From Smittia aterrima (Eukaryota > Arthropoda > Insecta > Diptera > Chironomidae), in NCBI GenBank assembly GCA_033063855.1, contig CP093829.1, positions 21,111,537-21,175,536 on the forward strand: a DNA stretch of 64,000 nucleotides, in the 5' to 3' direction. Shown here in pieces: positions 49,001-62,177 of the stretch (position 1 is the stretch's first letter; every line of letters begins with the position of its first letter). Under the pieces are notes generated by a model that was not told the origin of the DNA, did not search any database, and saw only the letters and a program-made list of their open reading frames with translations. A program made the translations under genes and the position numbers.

Positions 49001-52000
49001 TATGAAAATACCTGACGCTGTAAATCATCTCCGGCCGGAACTTTTTCTTGTGACGTGCTTCTCCATGTAGGAAGCAGATTATATCTTCCTTCGTTTACGA
49101 CCGAAGCGTTCGCCGACTTTCCTTGCGTGTTCCTGTTTTTGTAAGCTTCACTGCTCTGGTAATTATCAGAGCAATAAATAAAATATCAGTGCCAAAACAG
49201 ACGACAACTTCTCTTCCATGTAATTAAATATTAGCAAGTGTCAGCAAAAATATTTCCTTCTTTTCCGAGGAGATTTGGAGAGAGACCCACCGGATTGTCA
49301 TTGCGAAGAGTGTAAAAATCTGTTGTAGGAAGTAACCGAAGAGATTTATCCACGTCGTCGACGCTAAGAGTGGTTCGAGTGTAAAAAGCAGTGAGAGGAG
49401 AAAACAGGAAACAAAAACAACTTCATAAATTATTTGCGGTGCGAAGGTTTAAACGAAACGATCCTCTTTTTTATGTGGGTGCTAGAGAGCAAACACATCC
49501 AGTCCTGTAAACTTTATAAAACATGAAATTTTGTGGATACGTGCGATTTAAACAGATTACTTAAAGTTCCTTTCAAGCTTCACTTCCGTTTTTAACTTTC
49601 AATTATTGTTTAAAGTATATTCAAAATTTCCTTTTTTTATTCGACCCTCGCTCTAACTTTTTTTTATTTATTTTACATTTAGCAATTTAAAGTTTAAACA
49701 AAACCAGAATTTAATGAAGGCTTTAACGAGATCTAAGCTCATGTAATCCTATTCTGACTTATAGATGTGCATTTTGGAATATCTTAATGAAGCATCAAAC
49801 AAACATAAAATCTCATTATAAAGTAGATGATGATGTGCATTACGGATAAGCAAGAGCTGTAAACAATTTTTATGTCTCTCCCATTTTTCTTTCTAACCTG
49901 TATTTTGGTTTAGAATTTTATTTCTTGATGATGACTTCACAGTCAGCAGTGAAATTCAAATAAAAAAAAAACCCTTTCACTCACTCCTTTGTCGAAATGA
50001 AGCTCTTGCTCATTAAAATTTGAAGATGAATGGATCGCTGAACACGTTACCCTTATGTTTGAAGGCATTGGCAAGTGCTATGGAAATCAGTGTAATTTAT
50101 CGAGATAGACTGAAGAGAGTGCAAACAGATAAATATATTTCCAAGGGGTTGATTCCTTTTTCCCGACCCGCATTTGCCTCAATTTATAAACAGAGCGTTT
50201 GGCAGGTATGAACGCTCTGATAATTTTGACTTCATTTTGTATTGTTGCAAAAGGTCGTAAATTAACATTGAACTGGGGTTGCTCACACCAGGGTACAATA
50301 TATTTCCACGAAATTTACTCGATTCCTTATCGAGATATGTACGAATGCATTCATTTTTTTTTATTTAATTCAATTCATTTGGGAGACATTAAAATGTGAA
50401 AATGCTCGAATAGATAGAAATGTTTACTACCCGTAAAAATTTATTCGAAAATGAGTCGGGAGAGGGCTAGCCACGCTCATTCTTTTCAATCAAACGAGAG
50501 TGAAATTAATATCCAAACACAGAACTCGACAGATTTGTCATGATAAATGATTCGAAAAAATCTTTAATTTCTTTTCACGTAAATGCATTTAGATTAAAAG
50601 TTTTCCACAAAGTTTAGTTGGAAAATAAATTCTTTCCTAGAGATCTCCAAACACTCGAGGCCACATTTCAAAGCTTGAGACAGAAGTGTCAAGATGTAAA
50701 TGAAAACCATATTTTTTGTTAAATTTATTTGCTAGAAAACCATTAATTTCTGTGTCTGAGCGAGATAAACAGAGAGGAAAAAGTTACTGATGTGTGCAAA
50801 AGGGTTTAGAAATTTTAGTTAAGTTGGATTGGATGTTAGTTGGCACCTTCATATACGAATGGCTGAACAATCTTAACAAAAAAAAAAGTTGAGATTTACG
50901 GACTTTGACTTGAGAGCTTTAAAATTTATCTCGACAAGGCAAATATCTAATTGCAAGTAAATATTTCAAAGCCTTTTTAAGTAGTCTTGCTTTGGCAAGT
51001 GAACACAACGAAATTGAGATTGAAAAGAGGAAGAAAAAAAAAGACTGCACAATCAAGATGAAGTCTTAAGGAGTTTGAGTGAAAGCATGCTGTGAAATGT
51101 AGCGTTATTTAAAACATTTTCCGGAGCAGAGAAAAAAAAATGCCAAACGTTTTCTCCTTCGGATGAAGGAAAAAAGCAAAAAGGGAGAGAGAGAGCACTT
51201 CCGAATTGCTATGACTGTATATGACAGCTAATGGTTTTTCAGATTCGGTCGTAAATAAATTCTTTGATTTTTAAGCTCGTGTTGATATTTGCATGCGATC
51301 GATTTTCTGTTTCAATGTTTTTTTTTACGATGCCTTTGACTCTTTTGTAAAGTGATCAAAAAGTTATGATGGCGATTGTTTATTTCTGGATGGCAAGCCC
51401 CGCATAAAAATGCAAATGTCTCTGACTTTATGCTCCAACTTCGCTCTGTCGCATTTCAATTTAAATTTCAATTATCAAACGACAGCAAAATTCACAAACA
51501 TAAACTGATTATTTCTTTTAACTTTCGAACAGAAGCGTCGCACATAAACGATGACAACGCAATTTTCAATTAAGCTTTCATTTCAAATTATTTGCTCGCT
51601 AATGATAGCAGCAGCACTCTTGACATAGGAAATAAAAGTGCTGAAAATTAATTGATTTTGTTGTCGTAGGCGAGCGACGAGCAGAGAGGGCATTGAAATG
51701 GAATTTTCTTATAATGACTTTCTGCTTTTGTTGGTTGTCTCCTTCTTAAGAATGCAAGTAATTAGAATTCCTATTGCAATCGGGAGCTTCTTCCTTTTTT
51801 TCATTTTTTTTTATCTCATTCCCCTCTGTCAATCTATATAAAAATTCAGTTCAGGAGAGAAATGAAAATTTTAATTAGATTTTTTTTTATTCAGCGGATA
51901 TTTTTCCTCTCGTTCGCAGACGACTTGCTTTTCTAAGAAAAATGAATGAGGGACTAATCAAAGTCGCACGAAAGAAATTTAATTATGAAGAAACAAATGA

Positions 52001-55000
52001 ATAAAATTAAATTGCGAGATTCAAGCGATGATTCATGTTAAAGAGACGAACTTTTAGGCGTTAAAATGTCTCGGATCAGTAATTCTTTGCGCTCTAATTG
52101 TATTTAATAAAATTCAATGTTTCCCTTCCACTTAAAAATTCTCTTTCATTTACAGAAGGACCATATCCTCTTGGATCCAACAGGAAGTGACATTAGCAAC
52201 TGCCTATCAAAGGGAAAGAGTCAGGTTTGTTGAGTGAAAGATTCAAAGGAGATTAGAAATCTAACAATTCAAATCTTTATAGCTTTTTGACTGCAGAAAT
52301 CACATTCGAGTCGTGCAGTCAATGGACAACGGCAACCGACTTTATATCTGTGGAACAAACGCTCACAATCCCAAGGATTATGTAATTTATGTAAGTCCTC
52401 CCCGGTACAAAATATTCGTCGCAAAAGAAAAAAAGAAAGAAAGAAATCCCTTTGCCTTCTTCTAAAGTCCCCAAAGAACTTTTTAATAAAAACATTTTTC
52501 TTTCTCCATTTTTGCTCTCCACAATCCTCTTCGCCTTGTCTCAAGTTGTAATTAATCAAAATTATGGAACTCGAAAGAGGGTATGAAATTGGCTGCAGTT
52601 TTTCTAATTATAAGCGATTAAAGTGAAAAATGGAAAACTTTGCCTCTTTCTTTCCTTCTACACTAATTATAAAAGTTTGCACAAAATTAAAAAATTTGTG
52701 ACCGCAGTAAGAATCTTGGGACAGATGCGATGAAATATTGTGGTGCGAAGTGGTTTGACAATATTTATGGCTCAAGCTGTTTTCTTCTCTTGCAAACACA
52801 ACTTGACGATTCAAATCCCTTTTTTATTTCCCAGGCAAATCTCACGCACTTACCGAGATCCGAGTTTGTTCCTGGCATCGGATTGGGAGTTGGCAAATGC
52901 CCGTATGATCCAATAGATAACTCGACAGCAATTTATGTTGAAAAAGGAAATCCAGGAGGATTTCCGGCACTGGTAAGACATTTTTACTCTCTTGCTTTCA
53001 CTTTGCTTCGAGCTTACACAACATCGATATGAATAACTTTAGAGAATGCTTCATAAATTTTGCAATCCTGTTGTGGTTTGTTCTCTTGAAACTCTCGCAA
53101 GTCGATTTAAAAGTCAATCTGGACATCCTCAAAGCCAATTTTCCTTTATCGATGGGACCAATATATTCTATGATTCGTGTAATTTTTCTCATCTCAAAGA
53201 ATGTCATGGAAATGTTTTCACAGTGCATTATGGTTTCATAAAAAAATTCATCGTTTATTGCTCGAAAGCTTTAAGGTTGACTGAACATTCAGCCAGAGAT
53301 TCGAAGAGAAAAAGGACGAAACTTTTCAATAAATAATAAAATTATGGTTCACCCAAGCGACAATTGCGATAAGTGTTTTCTAAGACTCCATCATGCAGTT
53401 GAATTTTCTATTTCACATTTTCCTAAACTCTCGGGGAAAAGTGTAGAAAATCGAACAGATCGGAGACATTTTCACCACAAGGAATATCGAGAGATGAAAA
53501 TTGAAAGAATAAAAATTCAATCAATATCAAATATTTTCTCTTCAACAGAATCCTTATTTGTTTTATGCTTTCTCATCGCAGCGTAAAGCTTTTCATGTTT
53601 GCCTTTTGCTCCGATGGCAAAAAGAGCATCAGAGAGAAGAAAACAAAACGACGACAAAGCGATGAGAAAAAACGAATTTTCTTGGCTTTACTTCTTAAGA
53701 AAAATTGTTTTGTTTATGAGTTTGCGATCCATAAAACTTTTCCCTTCTTTTCTTCTCTCATGGCTTTCGCCTTTTTATATTGAAAAATAATGTATTTTCT
53801 TTAAGAATGGCAAGCACAGAGTTCTAAAATTTATATTGGATTTCATTCTTTTTCTCCCGCTTTTTGTTTCTAGTATTCAGGTACAAATGCTGAGTTCACG
53901 AAAGCTGACACGGTAATATTCAGAACGGATATTTACAACTTAACGTCGGGGCGAAAGGAATACAACTTCAAGAGAACTTTAAAATACGATTCGAAATGGC
54001 TTGACAGTAAGTATCTCTCGATTTCATTTGAATCGAATTTAAAGTCTCTCATTTGATGACGACAAAGTTCAGTATCCTTTGACAAAAGGATGTGCATTTT
54101 CCTATCAACGCGCAGCAGAATAACTGAAGTATTATTATGTCTACACTTTTGTGTTATGAAAACTCGTGGGAGCATTTAACACTTTGGAAAGGATAAATGA
54201 GAAAGAGAAAATAATTTTTCCCTCTTGTCATGCTTTTTTCCTTTTGCGTTTTGTAATTGTAAATATTACGCTTCCTTTCCCATTGAAATACTCAACGGAA
54301 TCCATTTTTTCACTCTTGCGGATGGTTGGAGTTAAAAAAGCGTGTTTTTGTTTTTTGCTACTCAACAAAAGATTTCTAATTCGAAAATGAATTTTTGTTT
54401 TCAGAACCGAACTTCGTGGGATCATTCGACACGGACAAATTTGTATATTTCTTCTTCCGTGAGACATCTGTCGAGTACATCAACTGCGGCAAAGCGGTGT
54501 ATTCACGTGTTGCTCGCGTCTGCAAAAAGGACACTGGCGGCAAAAACATTCTCAGCCAGAACTGGGCAACATATTTGAAAGCTCGTCTCAACTGCAGTAT
54601 CTCCGGCGAATTTCCATTTTATTTCAACGAGATCCAATCTGTGTATCAGATTCCAAGCGACAAAACCAAATTTTATGCAACGTTCACCACGAGCACAAAT
54701 GGTTTGGTTGGTTCAGCCGTTTGCAGTTTTGACATCGCCGAAATTCATGCGGCGTTCGATGGTGAGTCAAAGTCGATATCTTTTCAATTAAACGCCAAAT
54801 TATGTGCCCGTGCGGCTTGATTTTAATGAAAGATAAAATTTTCACACATACGAGAATTTCCGAGTAATGAACTTGCAATTTGAATTCCATGAACTCCACT
54901 GAGTGTATGAAAACACATGCAGTAGACTTGAATCCATAATTCGTCATCACTCGACATAATTACTAAATGAACAAAGATGAGTTCCTTTCACTCCGTGTAC

Positions 55001-58000
55001 TGCATTCATGAATAATTTATTCGAGTATTTATGGCACTTCTCTTTCTTTTTTCACTTTTCTCGTGTTTTAATTTTCTTCTTTCTCGCTGTCGTCAACAAA
55101 AAAAAAACCCGGCGGAAACTTTTCACGAAAAGAATTTTGCAGTTTTTTTTATGAGAAACTCGAGCAGTAAAAAACTCGTCATTAAAATATAACAATAAAA
55201 AGAATAATTATTAAGAGCGACTTTTTGGGTTGAAGCAAATTGTTTTTGTCTTTCGATCATTCATAGGAACACAAGAAAGTCTCTGGAACATTGACAGTTT
55301 TTTCAATTAAATTTATAAAGGCAGATTTCGCTTGTGGATGTCAAGTTGAAGAGAATACGGAAATGAGAAAGTTTTCTTGTCGATATTTTACGGATCTTTT
55401 ATTTGTTTCTTCTTTCTTTCTCTTTTGTCAATAGGAAAATTCAAGGAGCAGGCGACATCAAACTCTGCTTGGTTACCCGTTCTCAACTCTAAAGTTCCCG
55501 AGCCACGACCAGGCACTTGTGTCAATGACACCGCGAGCCTCCCCGACTCTGTGCTCAACTTCATTCGCTCGCATCCGCTGATGGATAGAGCAGTAAATCA
55601 CGAGCACAACAATCCCGTCTTCTACAAGCGTGATTTGGTATTCACGAAACTCGTTGTCGACAAGTAAGTTTACAGCAGAATTTTCAATCCACTAGCAATT
55701 TTAATCGCAGAGTGGAAAGTTCATCGTCTGAGAATGCACGAGAGGAAAAGTATTTAAACTATAATTTGTCCTGAAACAGCGGCAAAACGGGAAATGTTAG
55801 TTGAACATTAAAAATCCATTTACGTCATTCCGAGAATGCTTCACTTTATAATTTATTCATGCGATACTCACCACAATACTATTAAAAGAAAAAAAAAACG
55901 ATTATTTTCAGTCAATTTACCCAAAAATCGATTTTTCAACTCCTTGGAATCCCATGGATCGTTTATAGTTGAAATGAAGTAGAAAAGAAAAACAGGAATA
56001 ACATAAAATCAATTTGTTTATGTGCAAAGGCAAAGGCACACTTCCTAAAGACCTAGTTCTGAGAAAAAAGGCTTGAGTGGTTGATATCGTATAACATTTC
56101 ACTAGAGTGCAGGATCAATTAACGAGAGAAACACTTAGTTTGCTTTGGTGTTGTTGAAATTTAAAGAATAAAGCGAAAGGAGTAAAGCAAGAAACCTAAC
56201 AATCATTACGCTACGATAAGTGAATATAACCTTCCTGCATTTAAGTTCACAACTATGTCATCATTTCTGAGGCTTCATTCTAAGAACCATCCACACCACG
56301 ACACACGCCATGGGGGGATTTAAAGTTTTCCATGGAAATTAATTTCCCTCCTAATTGCTGTGACTTTAGCTTATGTTACTCATTTCCCAAATGGAACGCA
56401 AAAATGTTCAAAATTCAGAAATTACATCCAACGCGAACGATGTTTTATGAGTTAACGGCAAGTTGTTAAAATATCCCATTAACAGAGCCTGATGAATTTT
56501 TCCCTTTTGAAATTATTTTTCAAGGCTCATAAAAGTTATGCTTTTATGACTGATTAATTTCAGCAGACACGAAGTGTATTTAAATGTTGTTTTTTTGTTT
56601 TGATGGCGTCAGAGATTCTCAAAAATAAATTGGTACGAGAGCATTTAGAGGACGAATTAACTAAATTGTAATTAATCCTTTGGATTACTAAATCCATGGA
56701 ATACTTAATCCGGATTAAGCTAATCTTGTCTCTGTGTCTGTCTGTATGTGTCAGGCTATGAAGTCACTAACTATCGAGCTTTCGCAGAAAAAGCCTCAGA
56801 ACAAAACAGCAAGACCAACTTTGACATTGGTTTTTTATGAGGCAAAAATGTGTTGAAACCTCAATGGCTCATAGCGAAACATCTAAATTTGTTTCTATTT
56901 TAAATCAACGTTCTTTGCTCACCGCGCCATAGTTTTTCATAATTGAGTTTTCACAATTGTTATTTATAGCCATCCGGTACCGCATTCGGGTATGAATATC
57001 GCTTCCAGTCATATCGCAGAAGCGGCGGAAAGTAAGGCGAAGCGCACACACGAGAACAGTCGAACAAGGAGAATCGCAATCTACGCTTCACATCGATGCA
57101 TTCATAAATAAAGTCTGCAATCTAAATTGAAATATTATGTACACTGACGCTTTTCAATCTGCACTATTTCCTCGTTTCGCATCACACAGAATGAGAAGTT
57201 ATAATCTTTTGAGCTCAATGAGAGAAAGAAAAATAGAAAAGGATCTCAAATTAAAAAAGAGAGCAGAAGAGGTTTTAGAAAACACGTTCATTAAAAGAGG
57301 ACTTGAATATCTGATGCATATTAACTACTAAATGCAAAACCGACTATGCTATCATAAGCGAACAGTGAAGGAGAGAGAACTGAAACTGTTTTACTTATTT
57401 CATTAAATCTTTTTGCAACATCGCTCTTCAATCACTGATTTTCTCCATGTCTCGCTGCTCTTATTTCAAACAAAAGCTTTCACATGACAATGGAAAAGTG
57501 TTTCAATTTTCGCAACATAAGCTGGCGCTACAAGATTTTCTGACATAATGACGCACGAACAAGTATTAGAGCTGATACTAGAAGATTGATTGATGTTTTG
57601 AGTGGAATGTTCTCTGACACGTTTTGCATAAACACTCGCGATCAGTTTCCCTTAGAACTTTCAGTTCGTTGCCAATAAAGCGAAAATTAAAAAATCAGAT
57701 AAAAAAGATCTTTCTGATGTTTTTTCTAGTCGAGGGTCGAAAGTTTCTTTCTTCATCCTTTTTTCGTTCTTGCGAAGCCTCAAAAAGTAATTACAAGAAT
57801 AATTTGGAATTTTACCGTCGTGTTTTTACTTTTCTCTCGACACGACCTTTTGAGGGACTAGCTTCACTTTCTGCAATTTGTTTTTTATTACATGCTGAAG
57901 CCTTTCCACCCCTAAAGCACTCGTTAAGATAACCTAAATATTGGTTTAATGTCTGGCAACTTAAAGCGCAACTCTCATTCTCTCTAACCAAAATGAGTCA

Positions 58001-61000
58001 TAAACCTTTTGTTTGATCGTTTTTTATTTTGTGGATAAATCATTTAATAAGAACTGTAAGCAATCTCATGGATGAAAAGGCTTTTCTCGTTTGAAGCCAA
58101 AGGTCATTGAAAATATTCCTCGTTGCATCGAACATTCGATCGGAAAAAGTTTTTCCCGTAGTGGTGATTGAATTTTCACGTTATTCACTGTTCACCTCTT
58201 TTTTTTTCGCAGAATTTACATAAAAATACTGAACCAAGAGTATAAAGTATTTTACATCGGAACCAACAACGGACGCATCTACAAAATTGTTCAATTTATT
58301 CAAAATGGTGAATCGAAATCGACGCTGCTTGACATTTTCGAAGTTGCACAAAACGAAGCTATTCAGGTGATGCAAATCAGCCAAAAGCGTAAATCACTTT
58401 ACGTGTCCACAGATCATCGCATCAAGCAAATTGATTTGGCGATGTGCAGTCGACGTTACGATAGCTGCTTCCGATGTGTGAAAGATCCATATTGCGGTTG
58501 GGACGAAAGCACGAATTCGTGTAAGCCGTACGAGTTGGGATTATTACAGGTGAGTTTTATAGCTTCGTGTATTGCGCTCTAACATCGACATCTCTCAAAA
58601 TATATGCTCCTTACTCTCATCTGAGGCTCAAACACACGAAAGGCGAGAAATATTAATTAGAAATTTTTCCAGATCACGTTCTAGTCATTAGTATATTTTA
58701 TAACCCTCAGTACTTCCAACAGAGAATGTATTTTTTTTTGTTTTGTTTTGGAATTTAATTAAAAACTTTTCAACCTTTCGCCCTTGTCAAAAGCTCATAT
58801 TTCGACAGAGAAGGAAGTGAACAAGCTTGTTCACAAGAGAATTGTTTAGGCTAAATCATGTTTATCACTCTTTACCTGTTTCCCCAAATGAATTAACTTT
58901 GATGACTAAAATAGATAAAGTCCCTTCTAAAATCAGCACGTGGAGTATCTCTCATCCGACAAATGACGAATTTAAAATGCAAATTTTGTTTGTTTCTTAT
59001 TAAATGTTTGAGCAAATTGAAAACTTCTTTAAAATGTGTACTTTAGAGCAAATGGACTCTAAGCTCTTTAAATGTCATAAATCAAACAAGGAAAAAAAAG
59101 AAAGATATTCTCCCCTTTCTTTTATTCTTTGCGAGGGGGGAGACAACTTCGAGTGTGTTGCTATATCGACTCAGAAGATTGTAAAGGATTTTCATCCGTA
59201 AAACAAAATTCTCTTTGAGCTTCTAAAACTTTCCGTTCTCGAACTGCTTCGTCTGTTATTGCTTTTGGTCGCAGGAGAAATTCCTTCTATCAGATGTGTT
59301 CGTCGATGTTACAACATAATTTATTGGCCTTATATTTAATAATATTTTTTTCTTTTCTATCTATCTCTAGGACGTTGGCAACGATACGAATGATATATGC
59401 GATACAAGTGTTCAAAGGAAGAAAATTGTCGTCACTTATGGACAAAGTGTACACTTGGGATGCTTTGTTAAAATTCCAGAAGTTCTGAAAGATCAACAAG
59501 TATCATGGTTCCATTATTCGAAAGATAAAGGACGGTAAGTGGTTGGACAGAAGCAATTTTTTTCCATCTCTCTCGTCCCGTTAAATTTATGCCTCATTGG
59601 GGAATCAAATGGAAAAAGTTTTGTGTCGCTTACAATTTTAATTGATTAATAAATCTTTTGTCTTTTTTTTCCTCCTCTCTTCTCGCTTTTTTATTATTTC
59701 AACGCTTCCGCGATGCGACCAACAGCTACGAGGTTAAATTTAGTCCAACAAAATATATCGACACAACCGAACGTGGTCTCGTGGTGGTTTCTGTCAATGA
59801 AGGCGATGCTGGACGATATGATTGCCATTTGGGTGGTTCTTTATTGTGTACTTATAGTATCACAGTCGACGCTCATAGGTAAGAGGGAGAGAGAATGATT
59901 GTAACTCTAGCGATGATATATTGTACAATGTAGTGTGTGGTTAGTGAGCTTTTAACTGAAGTATTTGCTCATGCTTTTCCGTAAGCAACCACTTTTCCAT
60001 TTCTGTAAATCCTAAAAGCATTGGAGAATTGCAATAAAAATAATTGGATTTCTTTTCACACACCAGATGTACGCCACCGAACAAAGGCAACGACTATCAG
60101 AAAATTTACTCCGACTGGTGTCACGAGTTTGAAAAATACAAATCGGCCATGAAGACGTGGGAGAAAAAGCAAGCAGTAAGTATCTTCCTTTCGGATGATG
60201 ATTTTTCTATTTTTTTATGAGAACGTTGGATACACGTCAAGAAGTGTTATTGAAAGTTGTGTGAGCAGTTGAGATCGTCGTCATGAAGAGTTATCGGAGT
60301 GAAATACGAAAAGACTCAATCTGTAAAAGTCATTCGATGGAGTTGGAATCGGAGAAAGAAAAATGACACGACACTCAATGCGAGAAATCATTCGATTCAT
60401 TGATTTATTTTGCGGCTCATTCTTGACTTTCTTCGACTTCGTTCTGCTTCTTTCATAAATGTTTTATTACACGTTGTTAAAATCCGATGCCCCATAAATG
60501 TCTCGAGAATATAAGAGAGCTTAAGCCACACACAATAAATTTATTGATGGCAACATTGTTGTATTTATTTGATTCGACGGCAATGACTAATAATGGATTT
60601 ATTTTTCCATGGTTGTTTGTCACTGCTGTTGATGGCTTGAACAATCTCTGAGCTGCCTAAATGTATACTTAAATAGGAATAACATTATTGCCATTGTTGT
60701 ATTATTGAAAAGGATAAATCGCTTCTTCTCCTCGGCTCTCGGTCGAAGTGAAAGGAAAGCTAGGAAAAGAATGAAAAACATGGAAAAGGATCTGCCTTCT
60801 AATCTGTTTATATCTCCGACTGACTGTCATTTGAAATCCATTAAAGATGCCCTGCGGACATTTCTCTGATTTTGGGGTTGCTTGTAGCTTTTCATGTTCA
60901 CCATTAATCAGTCAACAAATTAATGAAAGGAATCTCTCTATTGCGAGTTGAGTTGAAAATGAGTTTCGCTGTGGTCGACAAAAAAAAACAGCAAACGGAA

Positions 61001-62050
61001 GCTGCTCACACTGCGAGAACTCGAGAAAGGATTTTTTCGAACGAGGGTTGCTTGTACGAGTGAAGATTCTCTTTCGAAAAAAGCCTTAAAAAAAAGGAAA
61101 CCTCTAACAAATGTGGGATATTGATTGTTTGTTGGCTGTTCATTGAGTTTTTTTTTGTTTTCCTGTTGAGAAAAGCTTTATTGGACATTTGTGGTGATTT
61201 ACCATGGTGCGATTGAAGTTGAGTTTTTATTTAAAAATACTTTGTTTGTTTTGAGAGGTTTTTCATTTGCTGGCTCGATTGCTTGTTGGTAATTAACATG
61301 AGCACATTGAATAACGAAAAACGCTTTTCGGTCAGCCAAAAACTCTCATAATGGTCAGCTTGGTCATGTAAACGACTTTTTTTTAACTGCATCTGCAAAA
61401 TTAAAAACAAAGCATCAGGAATATTTCATTGGAATGGGCTTCCCCTTTTGCAAATTAACAAAAATAGTTTTTTTTTGTTTATCCCGAGTGGATGTGAGAG
61501 CGGTCAAACTCATTATTATTGTAGGCAACCATACTGAATGGTTTAATAGCATAAATCCTCATAAATAACCAATTAAACATTCATTCGGAAAAATAAACAA
61601 CAATGATCCATGAGGAAGAAGAAATTCGAGATTGTTTCAATTGATTCTCGAAACCGCAAGCCAGCTGCAGTGATTTTCACAAAACTTTGTGGCCATTCCT
61701 GTCCAAGTTTAATCAGGGAACAAAAAAATCTGCAGAACGCCGTGGTCATAATTCAAACCACAAATATACGAAAATTGATTCATTTCCAACGAGAGTTTGC
61801 TCAAACTGCGTAATCCTTCGAGGCCCGTCAGTTCGATGTTTTCATATTATGCGGTGAGGCCGATAAAGCCGAAACATTCATACAGCGATTAAATATTTAA
61901 TATTGCCATTAGCAACCGCCACATATGATGAACATGTTGTTTACTCATTCCTTTCAATCTTCTTTATTTCAGCAATGTTCAGCAAAACAAAACTTCAGCA
62001 ATCAGCATCCTAATGAAGTATTCAGTAGAAACGCCAACAATAACGTCTGA
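37049..62050 (+). CDS. Sema2a: Class 2 secreted semaphorin (Sema2a-like), long gene with distal first exon
   Basis: A secreted axon-guidance ligand, expected to signal through Plexin B. Coding exons: 37049-37148 (alternative first), 47105-47192, 48429-48480, 52156-52224, 52283-52390, 52835-52972, 53874-54006, 54405-54761, 55435-55663, 58213-58549, 59371-59534, 59726-59878, 60067-60175 and 61973-62050. All borders are GT-AG and phases close to 704 aa. The signal peptide is MFDSVKGKIAWLLVSIIIVA and following. The sema domain starts at HVREFTCGKLFYRTFHLD and includes CGTNAHNPKDYVIY, FTKADTVIFRTD and PNFVGSFDTDKFVYFFFRE. A PSI domain (MCSRRYDSCFRCVKDPYCGW) and one Ig-like domain (SVHLGCFVKIPEVL to GRYDCHLGGSLLC) follow. 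There is no membrane segment. The C-terminal end QCSAKQNFSNQHPNEVF is like fly Sema2a rather than Sema2b, but parts of the sema domain read more like Sema2b, so it could represent the unduplicated or either class 2 gene. Confidence 0.92.
37149..47104 (+). other. Semaphorin first intron (holds the second promoter and exon 1B)
   Basis: Nearly 10 kb. Apart from exon 1B and its probable 5' UTR (about 41.5-42.8 kb) I see no gene on either strand. Long minus-strand ORFs at 39278-39844 and 45748-46167 lack an ATG at their start and have no recognisable domain. A CT-microsatellite is at about 46509-46528, and A/G-rich repeats are near 46000-46030. Confidence 0.45.
42589..42766 (+). CDS. Sema2a: Alternative first coding exon (1B) of the semaphorin
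   Basis: Encodes 59 residues: MMKQMKNKFK, then a hydrophobic signal sequence (LPSVSVLFFLLLLDTIVLA), then DYENTWNSYFEQPCCNTNGP. The YENxWxxYxEQPCC motif is characteristic of fly class 2 semaphorin N-termini. It ends in phase 1 at AAAG/GTATAC and joins the exon at 47105 to make an Asp codon, giving 730 aa. The exon at 37049 also ends in phase 1 and would join the same acceptor. A 5' UTR probably extends upstream towards about 41.5 kb. Confidence 0.85.
48481..52155 (+). other. Semaphorin intron between exons 3 and 4
   Basis: 3.7 kb intron. No nested gene is recognised. Short ORFs (for example 50020-50399) have no domain signature. Confidence 0.4.
52973..53873 (+). other. Semaphorin intron between exons 6 and 7
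   Basis: About 0.9 kb. Several overlapping ORFs of 70-100 codons occur on both strands, but none is ATG-led with a recognisable domain. It is treated as non-coding. Confidence 0.4.
55664..58212 (+). other. Semaphorin intron between exons 9 and 10
   Basis: 2.5 kb. It contains the TAATCC cluster at 56673-56717 and a 52-base inverted repeat near 56790-56842. No exon is seen. Confidence 0.4.
56673..56717. promoter_or_regulatory. Cluster of K50-homeodomain sites with a 16-bp palindrome
   Basis: TAATCC or its complement GGATTA occurs at 56673-56678, 56682-56687, 56706-56711 and 56712-56717. Near-matches are AATCC at 56691 and TAATCT at 56721. The last two full sites form the perfect palindrome CTTAATCCGGATTAAG (56704-56719). 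TAATCC is the recognition word of Bicoid/Orthodenticle/Pitx-class homeodomains. Confidence 0.45.
60176..61972 (+). other. Last large semaphorin intron
   Basis: 1.8 kb before the short terminal coding exon. AT-rich, with no nested feature recognised. Confidence 0.4.
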
Positions 62051-62053
62051 TAA

Positions 62054-62119
62054 GTAAGTTGAACTAGAGCTCTCGAAGTTGTTGAATAAATTTTAATTGC
62101 TAACTTTAATTGCTTACAG
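62054..62119 (+). other. Possible 66-base intron in the semaphorin 3' UTR
   Basis: A consensus donor GTAAGT starts 4 bases after the TGA stop at 62048-62050. An acceptor TTGCTTACAG ends at 62119, in the size range of other short introns here. Splicing would not change the protein. Confidence 0.35.
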
Positions 62120-62171
62120 GTAAACTTCTAATTTCGATAGTTATCAAGGACAAAAGAACTGACTTCTTGTA

Positions 62172-62177
62172 AATAAA
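62172..62177 (+). terminator. Proximal poly(A) signal of the semaphorin
   Basis: AATAAA about 120 bases after the stop codon. Further AATAAA hexamers occur downstream (for example near 62400 and 63470), so longer 3' UTRs are possible. Confidence 0.4.
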
